A stretch of 64,000 bases of DNA from Lycium barbarum (GCF_019175385.1 NC_083341.1:87074321-87138320); one strand, 5' to 3'; shown: positions 12,719 to 25,901, counted from the stretch's first letter. Made by a program: numbers and translations. Notes: generated by a model not told the origin, from the letters alone.

Positions 12719-14374
12719 TCATTGAGAATTGTTAGTTTTGTTTTTACTCCTCCTTGTTGAAACTCCTGCCACTAGAATACTGGTACTTCTGACAGGTTTT
12801 TGTTTATTTGTTGCCTGTTTCAATTTCTGCACACTTCTAGGGGATAAATCTGCCTCTTTTGCTATATTCTCAATGTTCTGAGCTAAATCTTCCTCATCTT
12901 GGCTATTGAAATCAGCTTGGGCCTGTATCTCCTCTTGCTTTCCATGTTGTGAAATCTCTACTTGTTCCACAGGAAAGATGCCAGAAATATTACTCTCTGG
13001 TGGCCTTGTACCTTCTTGTCCTTCTTTTCCTTGATTATCCTCCACTTCCTCCTCTGATATTGGAGTCCTATCATGATCATCATCCTCCTGCAATACATCA
13101 CCTAACCTGTTTTGCTGTACTGTAACAATCTGATTTAGAGCATCAGACATCTTTACTACAACACCTGAGGATTTCTGCACATCAGTCACATCTACTATAT
13201 CCTCATCTGTATTCTGCAATGCTGCATATTGATTATTTTGCAGAGTTTGATTCTCCTTTGGTTTCCAAGCATTTTCATCATATTTACCTCTATGAAAGTG
13301 CTTGTTATTCCGTTGTTTTCCTTTCTTCTCCTTGAATCCATCATCATTATTGCCCTCTGCAGGCTGTACCTTGTCTGCTATTTCCTTCCCTTTCATTATG
13401 TTACCATTTGTCCCTTTGTACTCCTTAATATCAGATCTGCTATTTTTTGCATTCTTTTGCTCCTTATTCTTCCTTTGATCTGCCTTACTATTTTCCTCCT
13501 GTTCTTTGTCTAAGCTTTGTTCTTCATCCTTGGGATACAATTCTGGATGAATGACATAACAATCTTGCTCATTATGTCCTTGAAGTTTGCAGTTTTTGTA
13601 GTACTTAGGAACATAATCATAATTGATCTTTATCCATTTATCCACAATCTCCCCAGTACTCTTCTTCTTCATTCCTATATTGATTCTCTTTGGGAATTAT
13701 CCAAGCAAGTCTACTTCTACCTTCACTCTCGGACAACTTGGCCTGGTTTTATTAGTTGTGGCCATATCAACTTGTAGGGGCTTTCCACCAGCAGAGGCAA
13801 GTGAAAAAACTGCTTCTTTCACAAAATAGTTAGGAGGTAGTGACGGGAATGATATCCATGTAATTGCAATCTTCGTTTCCTCCTATGGATCAAACCATGG
13901 ATCCCATTTGAAAGTAAGCATGGGATAGGACCAGTTCTTATGCATAATGTAATATGCAGGTTTGGACAATAAGGTCACGTAATCTTCTAAAGAAGAAGCA
14001 CGTATTAGTACATATCTATTGCTCAACAAGCCGATAATAGACTCTCCTTTCAAACCACATTGCTTTGGAATTAATGTTCTCAAATATTTCACGTCAGGCC
14101 AGCTATATGAGAATTTCCCCACGACAGCATATTGTAGTTTTTCCTTAATAATCATCTTCTCAATCTCCTCTTCATCCCATACTACCATGGGCTCTCCATG
14201 CAAATATGTAATAGTCTTCATGGGTAAAGTAGGGCGGTACGTAGTAGTAGAATTATTAGGGTTAAGGGCTGTTGCATAAGTTTGGTTCGGTAAGAGGTGA
14301 GTAGGTTGTGTAGGTACTATTGTGTTAGTCTGGACAGCCATAATAGGCGGTTGTCCAGTTGCCGGAGAGGCCAT
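12719..14374 (-). pseudogene. LINE ORF1: DUF4283 / CCHC nucleic-acid-binding protein, two stops
   Basis: Plant L1 ORF1 proteins bind the element RNA. One frame runs from ATG 14374 to the stop at 12721-12719 (552 codons). The N-terminal ~60 residues are low complexity and rich in P, Q and T. A DUF4283-like domain follows (about residues 60-200). The CCHC knuckle is CKLQGHNEQDC, near 13590-13560. The C-terminal third is charged and disordered (E, K, Q, N rich). Two in-frame stops break it: one just after 'WDPWFDP' near 13883 and a TAA near 13702. The start is supported by its place ~75 bp from the LINE 5' end and by the ATGA overlap with ORF2. Confidence 0.9.
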
Positions 14375-15494
14375 TGTCGCCGTTAAAAGGTTGGAAGTAA
14401 TTAGGGTTTCGGCTAGGTTTAGGGTTTCGTCTTAGAGAGGGAATTTTTATCCCTTAAGAACCTGTTCCTAAATTCATTGGATTATTATTATTGAACCGTC
14501 ATCATGGACACATCTCACCTTGAAGGAACAAAGTCATAAGACGAAGTCAACATCAATGAATAACAACAATAGCCATGAAACAAGCTCAAGGATATCACAA
14601 GAACATCGGGAACTGTAAGATTTGGTACTTTCAGAAAACGGGTTTATTGAAGATGTCACATATAGGTTCACAACAAAGGAATCATGCCTTAAGAAAGAAA
14701 GGTTTAGCCTTAATATACCTTTCGATCTTCTTAGTCACCCAACGTTTATTCTCCCAAGCTCGTATGTCTACATATAAATCATTTATACTATCATTAGACT
14801 CGTTGCCACACACTTGTCTCAAGCATTTAAATGAAACCCCTTTTTGAATCTGCCGAAATTCGGGCAGCATCTCCCCTGTTTATATGCCTAGCCCAAAATC
14901 GTAATTCAGCAACCAACAACAACAACAACAATACCAACATCAATAACATCATTTCCAACACCAATATGTACCATAAAACAGCCCACACGCTGTTTTCCAA
15001 CTTCCATAACTAACCAACTTACCACACAATTATTTAATGACTTTGTCTCCGTAAATAAGCCTTAAATAATACCAAAAGAGAAATATTCATACATTTTTAT
15101 TGTTAAGACAGCAATATCCACGCTATGATCACCGCAAAACAATACTAGAATCACAACCATGCATTACCCGGACATAAACCACTACTCCGTGACTTAAAAA
15201 TTGCTCACTTTTTGTTTCTCTCTCTCTCTCTCTCTTTAATTTTTTGAATTTTCCAGGAAAATCTGATGAAAAAAGGGTGTTATTACCCTTTATATAGGGG
15301 TCAAATTCGGGTCGGGTTCACTGTAGCAATTTACTGTAGCTACTGTAGCAGCGTTGTAGCACGCGTTTCTACTTTGTCAGCTGAACTTATAACGTCCATA
15401 ATTCTCTACTCCGATGTCCTATCGAAGAGCGGTTTGTTGCGTCGGAAACTAGAATCGACGATCTTCCTTTTATGCTTTTGTTTCACTAAAAAAC

Positions 15495-15649
15495 TGTCAC
15501 GACCTAACCCCGTAGGCCGTGACTACTGCCCGAACTGGGCACCCGAACACACTCATCCAATCCGACTCACATACAGATAGCGTATACAGGCACAAATATC
15601 ACACACTGCCTCAAATTATATCAACTGTCTCAGACACATTTCAACACAA

Positions 15650-15741
<92 letters not shown>

Positions 15742-18320
15742 AGCCGACAGGGATATCAAATGGCGCAACGGACCAAAACATATACAAGTGCACGCCGACA
15801 AGGCTGCCATGGCGAGTGGGATCTTACAAACACACCTGTACAGAAGTAGGCACAACCCACATATACGTCTACAGACCTCTAAAAAGACCAACCGAACCAT
15901 ATGGCGGGACAGGGCCCCGCCGTACCCCTGAACAAATATATAAATATGCAACGAACGAGTATATATACCAAAATGTAGGCTCCGGAATAAGAGGAGCACT
16001 CCAAACAGCAGAAGAGGGTGTCCTAAACTAGTGGATCGCCAAACTGTGCGTCTGTACCTGCGGGCATAAAACACAACCCCCCGAAGAAAGGGGGGTCAGT
16101 ACGAAATATGTACTGAGTATGCAAAGCAGAAGATACAGAAAACAAATCTGAGGCATAAACGAAATAGAAGTACAGAAAATAAGTGCAAGCCCAAAATATC
16201 AAAATGTTTACTTGCGAAATATAAGTCATGCGTAGGGCACAGGAAATATGGTCGCCCGCCCGTCGATGGCGCCATAACACTGCATAACACCAGAAGGTTT
16301 CAAATCTCCGTATCCCCGTCACACATCATAGCACAGCATGACGCCATACACAGCATAACGCCAAATATAAGTGGAACCCGACCCTCTAGCGAGTGGCTCG
16401 GTGAACCATAACACAGCATAACACCGGAGTATATCAAAGTGCGCACGACAACAAAACCGGCCCGGGACTCGGCGAAAGATATAACAGAATGCACGAGCAG
16501 AGTCGTGAGTAACCATATGCATAAAATCATTATCATGGACTCAAATATAAGTAAAATGACCATACTTGAGAATCGAAATAATAGTCATACCAAATTCGTT
16601 CAAACGTCTTCCGAATTACATAAAGGAAAGTCGCGGGACCCACGGACGGGTGTTGACCCGAGCCGGGCCCGCCTATGGAGAACATACTCATCATACGCCA
16701 TGCAAACTCTTACGAAAATATCGGCGCAATCCGAGCCTTTATGTGAAAGATACGGCGCCCATAGTTACGAAATTCTTTAAAACAAAACTTTTTGTGCAAC
16801 ATTTGGAAATCAATTATTTCGAAGACATAAGGGTTCATATTTCATCACATCAAACATACGAATGCCAAGAAATATATATAAGAGTCATAACGTGCTCGGA
16901 TTTCGAATTTAGAATTTCCTCGAGGCTCGTGACATAATCTATTTATAACTAAGGCATGCCAAAAGAAGGAAGGTTTGAGCTTTACATACCTCGTACGCAC
17001 TCCAAGCTAGCCCAACTCAAGCTAATCCCAACCTACGCCTCGGGCTCCCCAAGGTCTACAAATACGTCAACGAATATCAAACATTAGACATAGGCACTTA
17101 GGCGATTTATTCCAAACTAACACTCAATTCTACAGAAATTTGGGCAGCATTTCCCCAGTAAATAGGCCAACCCCGAGAATTTAACTCGGCCAAATCAACA
17201 ATCACAACAACAATAACCAGCCTAACAACCCCAATGACCAATCCAAAAGGCAATATAACGTTAATAACTCTCGTTTACATCATTCAACAACATTCATAAT
17301 ATTTAATTCGACGGCTTACATTCAAGCCACATTACCGCTCATACATTCAATTACCAACCCGAACCCATACCAACAATATTCAAGGACATTTTAAACAATT
17401 TACACAATATTTCCAACAATCCAACAATCGCTCCAATTTTCCCGAAAAACAATCCCAAACCCGAGAACACAACCATAACCCATTCTTGTCATGAAATATG
17501 ACCTACATTCGGCCACACTACACATATACATATATTGATGATTTGTATTCTTTTCTCCACATTACCCAACTAAATATGCTACATAGAATCAATTCATCAA
17601 CCCAATCACAACACACACATCTACACGACCATACACACCCTACACGACTCACCTCCAACTTACTATATTTCACAAATTTCATCTATATTAGCATACTACA
17701 ACATGCATAAAACATTCACAACGCATAAAACAAGATCAAATCTTACCTTTCTTCTTCAACTCCACAAATAGGCTTGGGTTTGCGATCTACTAGACGGATG
17801 GCTTGATCGCTCCAACAACACTTCCACGCTACTTAGGGACCTCCAATTAGTGGATTTACTCCAAAGAAATATTTTTGGAATGGCTAAAATTGGACATGGT
17901 TTTTTCTTGGTTTGGCCGAGAGGTTGGATTTGTTGTTCTTCAACTTCTTGATTTTTTTTTCTAAGTGTATAATGCTAGAAGATGACTTAGAGGTCATCTT
18001 TTAAGCTCCTAAATGAACTCTCCATGTGTCCATGGCCCACACATGTGTTGGACCACTTAAAATTGGCCACAAAATGTGTGGGACCAATTTCAAGCCACAC
18101 GGCCAAAGGGCCTACTTTTGCAAGATTTTTAACTTCCAAATATATGACTTTTGGTCCCAACTTTTCCTAAGTGTTTCATGCCAACAATTTCATGTACAAC
18201 CTATGTCTCAAAATGAAATCAAAGGTCAAAAGTCCCGGCTTCAAGTCCCGGAATGGTCTTGGCCCTAACTTATCATAGTTAATCCGGATTGTCCCAATGC
18301 ATAAAATACGGGACATAACA
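15495..18320 (-). repeat. 3' LTR of Ty3-2
   Basis: It runs from TGTCACGACC (15495) to GGGACATAACA (18320), 2826 bp. It contains an (AT)n tract, the CCCCCC-(7)-GGGGGG hairpin at 16077-16095, and GGCGGG/CCCGCC arms at 15903-15921. The motif 'acagcataac' recurs at 16270-16430. Confidence 0.96.
15652..15737. repeat. (AT)n microsatellite, 86 bp, in Ty3-2 3' LTR
   Basis: A pure AT dinucleotide run. The same site in the 5' LTR (23314-23335) is only 22 bp, so length changed after insertion. Confidence 0.98.
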
Positions 18321-18356
18321 TCCTCCCCCCCTTTTGAACATTCGCCCTCGAATGTT
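18321..18356 (-). promoter_or_regulatory. Polypurine tract and upstream hairpin of Ty3-2
   Basis: On the minus strand AAAGGGGGGGAGGA (18334-18321) abuts the 3' LTR and would prime plus-strand DNA. Just before it AACATTCG-AGGG-CGAATGTT (18356-18337) is a perfect 8-bp stem with a 4-nt loop. Confidence 0.9.
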
Positions 18357-18423
18357 GGACTAATGTACGGGTCTTACTAAAAATTCGGGGGAGTTTCTTT
18401 TATAGCCATCACATACAAGTCAT

Positions 18424-21400
18424 TCACAAATCAACATAGTTAGATAAAGGATTTGGATTACCTGTAGGTACTGGAAATAGGTGAGGATACTTTTTCTTCA
18501 TCTGCTCCTCAGCTTCCCAAGTCATTTCTTCTCGGTTATTATTCCGCCACAGCACTTTAACAGAAGCCACATCTTTATTCCGCAATTTTCTTACCTGACG
18601 ATCCAATATGGCTATAGGCTGCTCTTCATAAGATAGCTCCTCTGTGACCTGTATATCACCTGTAGGAAAGGTTCTCGAAGGGTCACCAATACATTTACGA
18701 AGCATAGAAACATGGAATACCGGGTGCACCGCTCCCAAATCAGCTGGCAGATCCAATTCATAGGCCACCTTGCCTATTTTACGAATAATCTGATAAGGCC
18801 CAATATATCTCGGACTGAGCTTTCCTTTCTTGCCAAATCTCATAACACCTTTCATAGGTGACACTTTCAGGAACACCCAATCGCCAATCTGGAACTCTAA
18901 CGGTCGACGTCGTTTATCAGCGTAAGATTTCTGTCGACTCTAGGCCGCTAATAGTCGCTCTCGAATCAGTTTCACTTTATCGACTGCCTGCTGGACCACA
19001 TCTGGACCGATTAATTGAATTTCACCCACGTCAAACCAACCGATCGGAGATCTGCATTTCCTGCCATACAAAGCCTCATATGGTGCCATCTGAATACTGG
19101 AGTGGTAACTGTTGTTATAAGCAAATTCAACAAGCGGCAAATGATCATCCCAGCTACCCCTGAAATCAATAACACAGGCACGCAACATATCTTCCAGCGT
19201 CTGAATAGTGCGCTCGGCCTGTCCGTCGGACTGAGGATGAAATGTTGTACTCAGACTCACCTGGGTCCCCAATCCCTCCTGAAATGATCTCCAGAAATTA
19301 GCTGTAAACTGGGCACCTCTGTCGAAGATAACAGACACTGGAACTCCGTGAAGTCTCACAATCTCCTTAATATATAGCCTGGCATAATCTTCAGCTGAGT
19401 ATGTAGTCCGAACTGGAAGAAAATGGGCTGATTTTGTCAGCCGATCAACGATAACCCATATGGAGTCGTACCTCCGTGGAGTGCGAGGCAAGCCTACAAT
19501 AAAATCCATGTTAATTATCTCCCACTTCCACGTCGGAATCTCCATCTCCTGCAATAATCCATTGGGCTTCTGATGCTCAATCTTTACCTGCTGACAATTT
19601 GGGCACTGGGCAACGAACTCTGCTATATCCTTTTTCATACCGTCCCACCAATACAGGCATCTAAGATCATGATACATCTTCGTCGACCCTGGATGAACAG
19701 AATATCTGGCATAATGTGCCTCGCCCATAATCTGTCGCCGCAGCCCCGCAACGTCAGGTACACATAATCTGCCCCTGTATAACAATACTCCATCGGATGA
19801 AATCTCAAACGGGGTCTTCTCCTTTTCACGGGCTGCGTCTCTGTACTGTATCAGAACAGGATCCTCATACTGACGCCGCTTTATCTCACCCAGAATAGAG
19901 GATTCGGCCATTCCTCGAACAGAAATCCCAGCATCTCCAAAAGCGGCCAAGCGGACTCCAAGACTAGCCAGCTGATGGTTATCGCGAACCATTTCTTTCT
20001 TTTTTGAAGGCGTGTCCGCTAAACTGCCCATGGACTTACGGCTGAGTGCATTTTCCACGACATTAGCTTTCCCTGGATGGTATAGAATATCAACATCATC
20101 ATCTTTCAGCAACTCTAACCACCGCCTCTGTCGCAAGCATCAGACCACTGAAACTTAGCTCCCTTCTGAGTCAGCCTTGTCAAAGGCGCTGAAATTGAAG
20201 CAAATCCCTCTACAAATCTCCGGTAATAACCGGCCAACCCCAGGAAGCTACGCACCTCCGTAGGCGTCGTAGGTCTAGGCCAACTCTTTACGGCCTCGAT
20301 CTTCTGGGTATCCACCCGGATGCCATCCGCTCCAATAATATGCCCCAGGAATGCCACTGAAGACAACCAGAATTCACATTTAGAAAATTTAGCATATAAA
20401 TTCTGGTGCCGGAGTGTGCCAAGTACCATCCTCAAATGATCTGCATGCTCTGCTTCTGATCGTGAATAGACCAAAATGTCATCAATAAATACAATCACGA
20501 ACATATCAAGAAACGGCCGGAATACCCGATTCATCAAATCCAAGAATACCGCTGGAGCATTAGTCAGCCCAAAAGACATCACTCTGAATTCATAATGCCC
20601 GTAACGGGTCCTGAATGCTGTCTTAGGAATATCAGCCTCTCGTACCCGCACCTGATGATAGCCTGATTGCAGGTCTATCTTCGAAAAACACCTGGCACCC
20701 TGCAACTGATCAAACAAATCATCAATCCTGGGGAGGGGGTATTTATTCTTGATGGTTACCTTATTCAGCTGTCTGTAATCAATACACATCCGCAGCGAGC
20801 CGTCTTTCTTTCTCACAAATAATACCGGAGCTCCCCAGGGAGATGTACTGGGCCGAATAAAGCCCTTCTCTAATAAATCTCTCAGCTGCTCCTTTATTTC
20901 ATTTAATTCAGCAGGTGCCATTCTGTACGGAGGAATAGATATAGGCTGAGTATCTGGCAACAGATCAATAGCAAACTCTATCTCCCGCTCGGGGGGAAGA
21001 CCTGGAAGCTCGTCTGGGAATACATCTAGGAATTCATTAACCACTGGGACTGACTGAAGAGTCGGTGCCTCTGCCTCTAAATCATGTACGCGGACCAGAT
21101 GATAAATATAGCCCTTTCTGATCATTTTTCTTGCCTTGAGGTATGAAATAAACTTACCCCTCGGCGATGCTGTATTACCTGCCCACTCTACAACTGGTTC
21201 ACCTGGAAACTAGAAACGGACTACCTTCTTTTGACAGTCAACATTAGCATAACAAGAAGCTAGCCAATCCATACCCATAATAACGTCGAACTCAATTATA
21301 TCAAGCTCTACCAAACCTGCCTTAGTGCAGCGGCCACAAATAACCACCGAACAACCTCGATAAATCTGTCTGGCTATAACAGAATCCCCTACTGGTGTAG

Positions 21401-22951
21401 CTACCTCAAAAGGCTCTATCGGCTCAGATTCTATCCCAATTTTATTAGCAACAAGTGGAGCGATATACGATAAAGTAGAACCACGATCAATCAGTGCGTA
21501 TACAGATCGGGAGAAAACCAGTAAGGTACCTGTAACAACATTTGGTGAAGCCTCCTGATCCTGACGGGTAGCCAATGCATATATGCGGTTCGATGGACCG
21601 CTAGAACCTGAAACACTGCCACGGACTCGACCGTGGCGCGCTGGTGCCGGTAAACCTCGCCCCACAGGGCGTATAGCTGAGGGAGTAGAAGATGAACCCG
21701 CGGCTGATCCCGTCGGCTGAACTGTACTACTAGAACCACTCGCCATTGGACAATTACGCATAACATGCCCTTGACGGCCGCAAGAAAAGCAGGCTCCGGT
21801 AGCTCGATAGCACTCCCCTGGGTGCGATCTCCCGCAACAAGAACAACGGGGCCTGGGTGGTCTGGACTGGCTGGGACCCCTGGCTGTCTGCGAACCTGAT
21901 GCCCTGGAACTCTGACCGGCCCCAGATGGTCCTGTACTGTCAAATCGTCTACCGGCGGACTGTGTACCCCGGCCTGATGGAGGAGGATATCTACCTGACT
22001 GCTGCGACTGAGGCTGCCCGCCTCGAAAGTCTCCAGAATATCCCGCGGATCTGGCCCTCTTGGGCGGCCTCCTGTCACGATCTCTGCCCGACCGGTCCTC
22101 TTTGTGCCTGTCCTCCATACCCTGCACGTAGGCCTGTAACCGGGCGATGTCCATATCAGTCTGCGATGCCATCGCCATGCAGCTGTCAACTAAGTAACGA
22201 TCCAGCCCTATCACGTACCGGTGCATCCGGTCAGCCATGTCAGCCACTATAGCAGGTGCATATCGAGCCAAAGAATCAAACTCCAAATTATACTCACGAA
22301 CACTCCGACCTCTCTGCTGCAGCTGAAAAATCTATCAACCCGCGCCCGTCGTAACTCCGGGGGCAAAAAGTGGCGGAGAAAAGCGGCCACAAACTCATCC
22401 CAAGTAGCTGGGGGAGCACCCTCACCTCTGGACAGCTCCCAGGACTCATACCAATTAGCCGCAACATCTCGTAATCTGTGCGAGGCTAACTCAACGGACT
22501 CGGTCTCTGAAGCCCTGACCAGTCCCAATGAGCGCCTCATCCCCTGAATGAAGTCGTGGGGGTCATCCTCGGGCTTCGACCAGAAAAACTCTGGGGGACA
22601 ACATGTCAGAAAATCACGAACCCTCAGGCTATCACGCCTGTCATCATCATCATCACCTCTCAGCCCGTATCTGCGAGTCTGTCCCGCTACCAAAGTCGTC
22701 AGTAACTGTACGACCTCTCTCAACGTCCTATCCTCCGCCCCTAGCTGAGGTGCTGGAGGCTCGGGCGCTGGAGCGTCTGGAGCTAATGATGGATCTGCTC
22801 CAGGCTCCTCCGGTGGTGTAGCAGAACCCTCCGACTGGGGCACAACATCGGGCAAATCCTTAGCACGAGCCCGGGTAACTCTCTGCACCTGACTAGTCTC
22901 TCCTACCACCGCCTTGCCCTTCTGGGCAGCCGTTGCCTTCTTTGGAGGCAT
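18424..22951 (-). pseudogene. Ty3-2 gag-pol polyprotein, broken by frameshift, stops and RNase H deletion
   Basis: It starts at ATG 22951 (MPPKK), two nucleotides after an AG. Gag (to about 21700) keeps the [14 protein letters not shown] knuckle. The protease motif reads LIDRGST where Ty3-1 has LIDPGST. RT (21125-20130) has FIDDILVYS. Integrase keeps CPNCQQ, NMDF and the glutamate of GQAERT. The C-terminal chromodomain spans about 18630-18470. Damage: a frame change near 22330, in-frame stops at about 21208 and 18938, and a ~325-bp deletion near 20138 that removes RNase H and shifts the frame. Without RNase H and a continuous frame it cannot act on its own. Confidence 0.95.
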
Positions 22952-23156
22952 CACTGAAAAACACAACAACCGGTCAGGAAAAGAGTCATCCTAATAGCAC
23001 AGCTCTATCGCACGATCTAAGATTCAAAGAAAAGTAACACCCTAAATGTCCTGTAGCCTCCTATTTATAGATGTGGTGCACAACACACCGATAAACAAGA
23101 CTCTACGAGACACGGCCTGTAGACATTCCGAGGACAAACCACTCTGATACCACTTC
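22952..23156 (-). promoter_or_regulatory. Ty3-2 leader: PBS, GTGCAC-loop hairpin, splice acceptor
   Basis: The PBS (23152-23141, minus) is TGGTATCAGAGT, one base off the tRNA-iMet complement. A hairpin at 23064-23095 has 12-nt arms with one G.U pair, one mismatch and a GTGCAC loop (23076-23081). GTTTTTCAG ends at 22954, two bases before the gag ATG, with a branch-like CTGAC upstream. Confidence 0.85.
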
Positions 23157-25901
23157 TGTCACGACCCAACCCCGTAGGCCGTGACTAGTGCCCGAACTGG
23201 GCACCCGAACACACTCATCCAATCCGACTAACATACAGATAGCGTATACAGGCACAAATATCACACACTGCCTCAAATTATATCAACTGTCTCAGACACA
23301 TTTCAACACAACCATATATATATATATATATATATCAGAAGCCGACAAGGATATCAAATGGCGCAACGGCCCAAAACATATACAAGTGCACGCCGACAAG
23401 GCTGCCATGACGAGTGGGATCATACAAACACACCTGTACAGAAGTAGGCACAACCCACATATACGTCTACAGACCTCTAAACAGACCAACTGAATCATAT
23501 GGCGGGACAGGGCCCCGCCGTACCCCTGAACAAATATATACATATGCAACGAACAAGTATATATACCAAAATGTAGGCTCCGGAATAAGAGGAGCACTCC
23601 AAACAGCAGAAGAGGGTGTCCTAAACTGGTGGATCGCCAAACTGTGCGTCTGTACCTGCGGGCATGAAACGCAGCCCCCCGAAGAAAGGGGGGGTCAGTA
23701 CGAAATATGTACTGAGTATGCAAAACAGAAGATACAGAAAACAAATTTGAGGCATAAACGAAATAGAAGTACAGAAAATAAGTGCAAGCCCAAAATATCA
23801 AAATGTTTACTTGCAAAATATAAGTCATGCATAGGGCACAGGAAATATGGTCGCCCGCCCGTCGATGGCGCCACAACACAGCATAACACCAGAAGGTTTC
23901 AAATCTCCGTATCCCCGTCACACATCATAGCACAGCATGACGCCATACACAGCATAACGCCAAATATAAGTGGAACCTGACCCTCTAGCGAGTGGCTCGG
24001 TGAACCATAACACAGCATAACACCGGAGTATATCAAAGTGCGCACGACAACAGAACCGGCTCGGGACTCGGCGAAAGATATAACAGAACGCACGAGAAGA
24101 GTCGTGAGTAACCATATGCATAAAATCATTATCATGGACTCAAATATAAGTAAAATGACCATACTTGAGAATCGAAATAATAGTCATACCAAATTCTTTC
24201 AAACGTCATCCGAATTACATAAAGGAAAGTCGCGAGACCCACGGACGGGTGTCGACCCGAGCCGGGCCCGCCTATGGAGAACATACTCATCATACGCCAT
24301 GCAAACTCTTACGAAAATATCGGTGCAATCCGAGCCTTTATGTGAAAGATACGGCGCCCATAGTTACAGAATTCTTTAAAACAAAACTTTTTGTGCAACA
24401 TTTGGAAATCAATTATTTTGAAGACATAAGGGTTCATATTTCATCACATCAAACATACGAATGCCAAGAAATATATATAAGAGTCATAACGTGCTCGGAT
24501 TGCGAATTTAGAATTTCCTCGAGGCTCATGACATAATCTATTTATAACTAAGGCATGCCAAAAGAAGGAAGGTTTGAGCTTTACATACCTCGTACGCACT
24601 CCAAGTTAGCCCAACTCAAGCTAATCCCAACCTACGCCTCGGGCTACCCAAGTTCTACAAATACGTCAACGAATATCAAACATTAGACATAGGCACTTAG
24701 GCGATTTATTCCAAACTAACACTCAATTCTACAGAAATTTGGGCAGCATTTCCCCAGTAAATAGGCCAACCCCGAGAATTTAACACGGCCAAATCAACAA
24801 TCATAACAACAATAACCAACCTAACAACCCCAATAACCAATCCAAAAGGCAATATAACGTTGATAACTCTCTTTTACATCATTCAACAACATTCATAATA
24901 TTTAATTCGACGGCTTACATTCAAGCCACATTACCGCTCATACATTCAATTACCAACCCGAACCCATACCAACAATATTTAAGGACATTTTAAACAATTT
25001 ACACAATATTTCCAACAATCCAACAATTGCTTCAATTTTCCTGAAAAACAATCCCAAACTCGAGAACACAACCATAACCTATTCTTGTCATGAAATATGA
25101 CCTACATTCGGTCACACTACACATATACATATATTGATGATTTTTATTCTTTTCTCCACACTACCCAACTAAATATGCTACATAGAATCAATTCATCAAC
25201 CCAATCACAACCATACACACCATACACGGCTCACCTCAAACTTACTATATTTCACAAATTTCATCCATATTAACATACTACAACATGCATAAAACATTCA
25301 CAACGCATAAAACAAGATCAAATCTTACCTTTCTTCTTCAACTCCACAAATAGGCTAGGGTTTGCGATCTACTAGACGGATGGCTTGATCGCTCCAACAA
25401 CACTTCCACGCTACTTAGGGACCTCCAATTAGTGGATTTACTCCAAAGAAATATTTTTGGAACGGCTAAAATTGGACTTGGTTTTTTCTTGGTTTGGCCG
25501 AGAGGTTGGAGTTGTTGTTCTTCAAATTCTTGATTTTTTTTCTAAGTGTATAATGCTAGAAGATGACTTAGAGGTCATCTTTTAAGCTCCTAAATGAACT
25601 CTCCGTGTGTCCATGACCCACACATGTGTTGGACCACTTAAAATTGGCCACAAAATGTGTGGGACCAATTTCAAGCCACACGGCCAAAGAGCCTACTTTT
25701 GCAAGATTTTTAACTTCCAAATATATGACTTTTGGTCCCAACTTTTCCTAAGTGTTCCATGCCAACAATTTCATGTACAACCTATGTCTCAAAATGAAAT
25801 CAAAGGTCAAAAGTCCCGGCTTCAAGTCCCGGAATGGTCTTGGCCCTAACTTATCATAGTTAATCCGGATTGTCCCAATGCATAAAATACGGGACATAAC
25901 A
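23157..25901 (-). repeat. 5' LTR of Ty3-2
   Basis: 2745 bp, from TGTCACGACCC to GGGACATAACA, collinear with 15495-18320. Donor-like sites on the minus strand are AAAG|GTAAGA (25329/25328) and GAG|GTATGT (24589/24588), with TTTGTAG acceptor-like at 24655. Confidence 0.96.

Larger units (their letters stand above)
3242..12722 (-). pseudogene. LINE ORF2: endonuclease / reverse transcriptase / RNase H, disrupted
   Basis: In L1 elements this protein nicks the target and copies RNA into DNA. Its ATG (12722-12720) overlaps the ORF1 stop (ATGA). Endonuclease, 12460-11513: GGDFNV, FTWWNG and DRIL are visible, but the usual SDH motif reads SDQ. RT: 'DSASGPDGF' near 11370, then a piece at 8805-8842 (LVLLPKKE), then 5879-4775 with 'RPISL' and the catalytic YADD. 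A Cys/His-rich zf-RVT lies in 4443-4054. RNase H, 4057-3242: NTDEA, MEAE, ETDS and SLADFLAN keep the D-E-D-D set. Damage includes an early stop near 12630, stops near 12530 and 4775, and frame changes near 12500, 5640, 4440 and 4057. Two solo LTRs interrupt the RT. It is not translatable. Confidence 0.93.
2990..14449 (-). mobile_element. L1-type LINE, full length but dead, minus strand
   Basis: A 15-bp target duplication, atcccttaagaacct, flanks the insertion (2975-2989 and 14450-14464). The uninterrupted sequence is present in the sister LTR near 28022-28037. A short T run at 2990-2996 is the minus-strand poly(A) tail. After removing solo LTRs S1 and S2 the element is ~6.1 kb, full length for a plant L1. 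The order is a short 5' UTR, ORF1 (DUF4283 plus CCHC), then ORF2 (APE endonuclease, RT, zf-RVT, RNase H). Both ORFs carry stops or frameshifts. Confidence 0.95.
15495..25901 (-). mobile_element. Ty3-2: full-length, coding-defective Ty3/gypsy chromovirus
   Basis: Both LTRs, PBS, gag-pol and PPT are present and the 5-bp duplication aaaac is exact (15490-15494 and 25902-25906). Its gag-pol is the same family as Ty3-1. LTR copies differ by roughly 2-3% where compared by eye (about 22 of 860 sites), so it is older than Ty3-1. Its empty target site is preserved in the sister Ty3-3 LTR near 31745-31775. Confidence 0.96.

Noticed and set aside
13229..13829. Three hydrophobic plus-strand ORFs
   Set aside because: Antisense of the E/K-rich ORF1 tail, which yields F/L/S-rich translations; not membrane proteins.
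15217..15235. (TC)n tract as a regulatory element
   Set aside because: It lies ~50 bp from the TATA box in both Ty3-3 LTRs but varies in length; no evidence beyond a simple repeat.
16023..16563. Pairs of ORFs recurring at 23292-24162
   Set aside because: They are paired Ty3-2 LTR positions; no protein motif, and frames depend on the recent identity of the LTRs.
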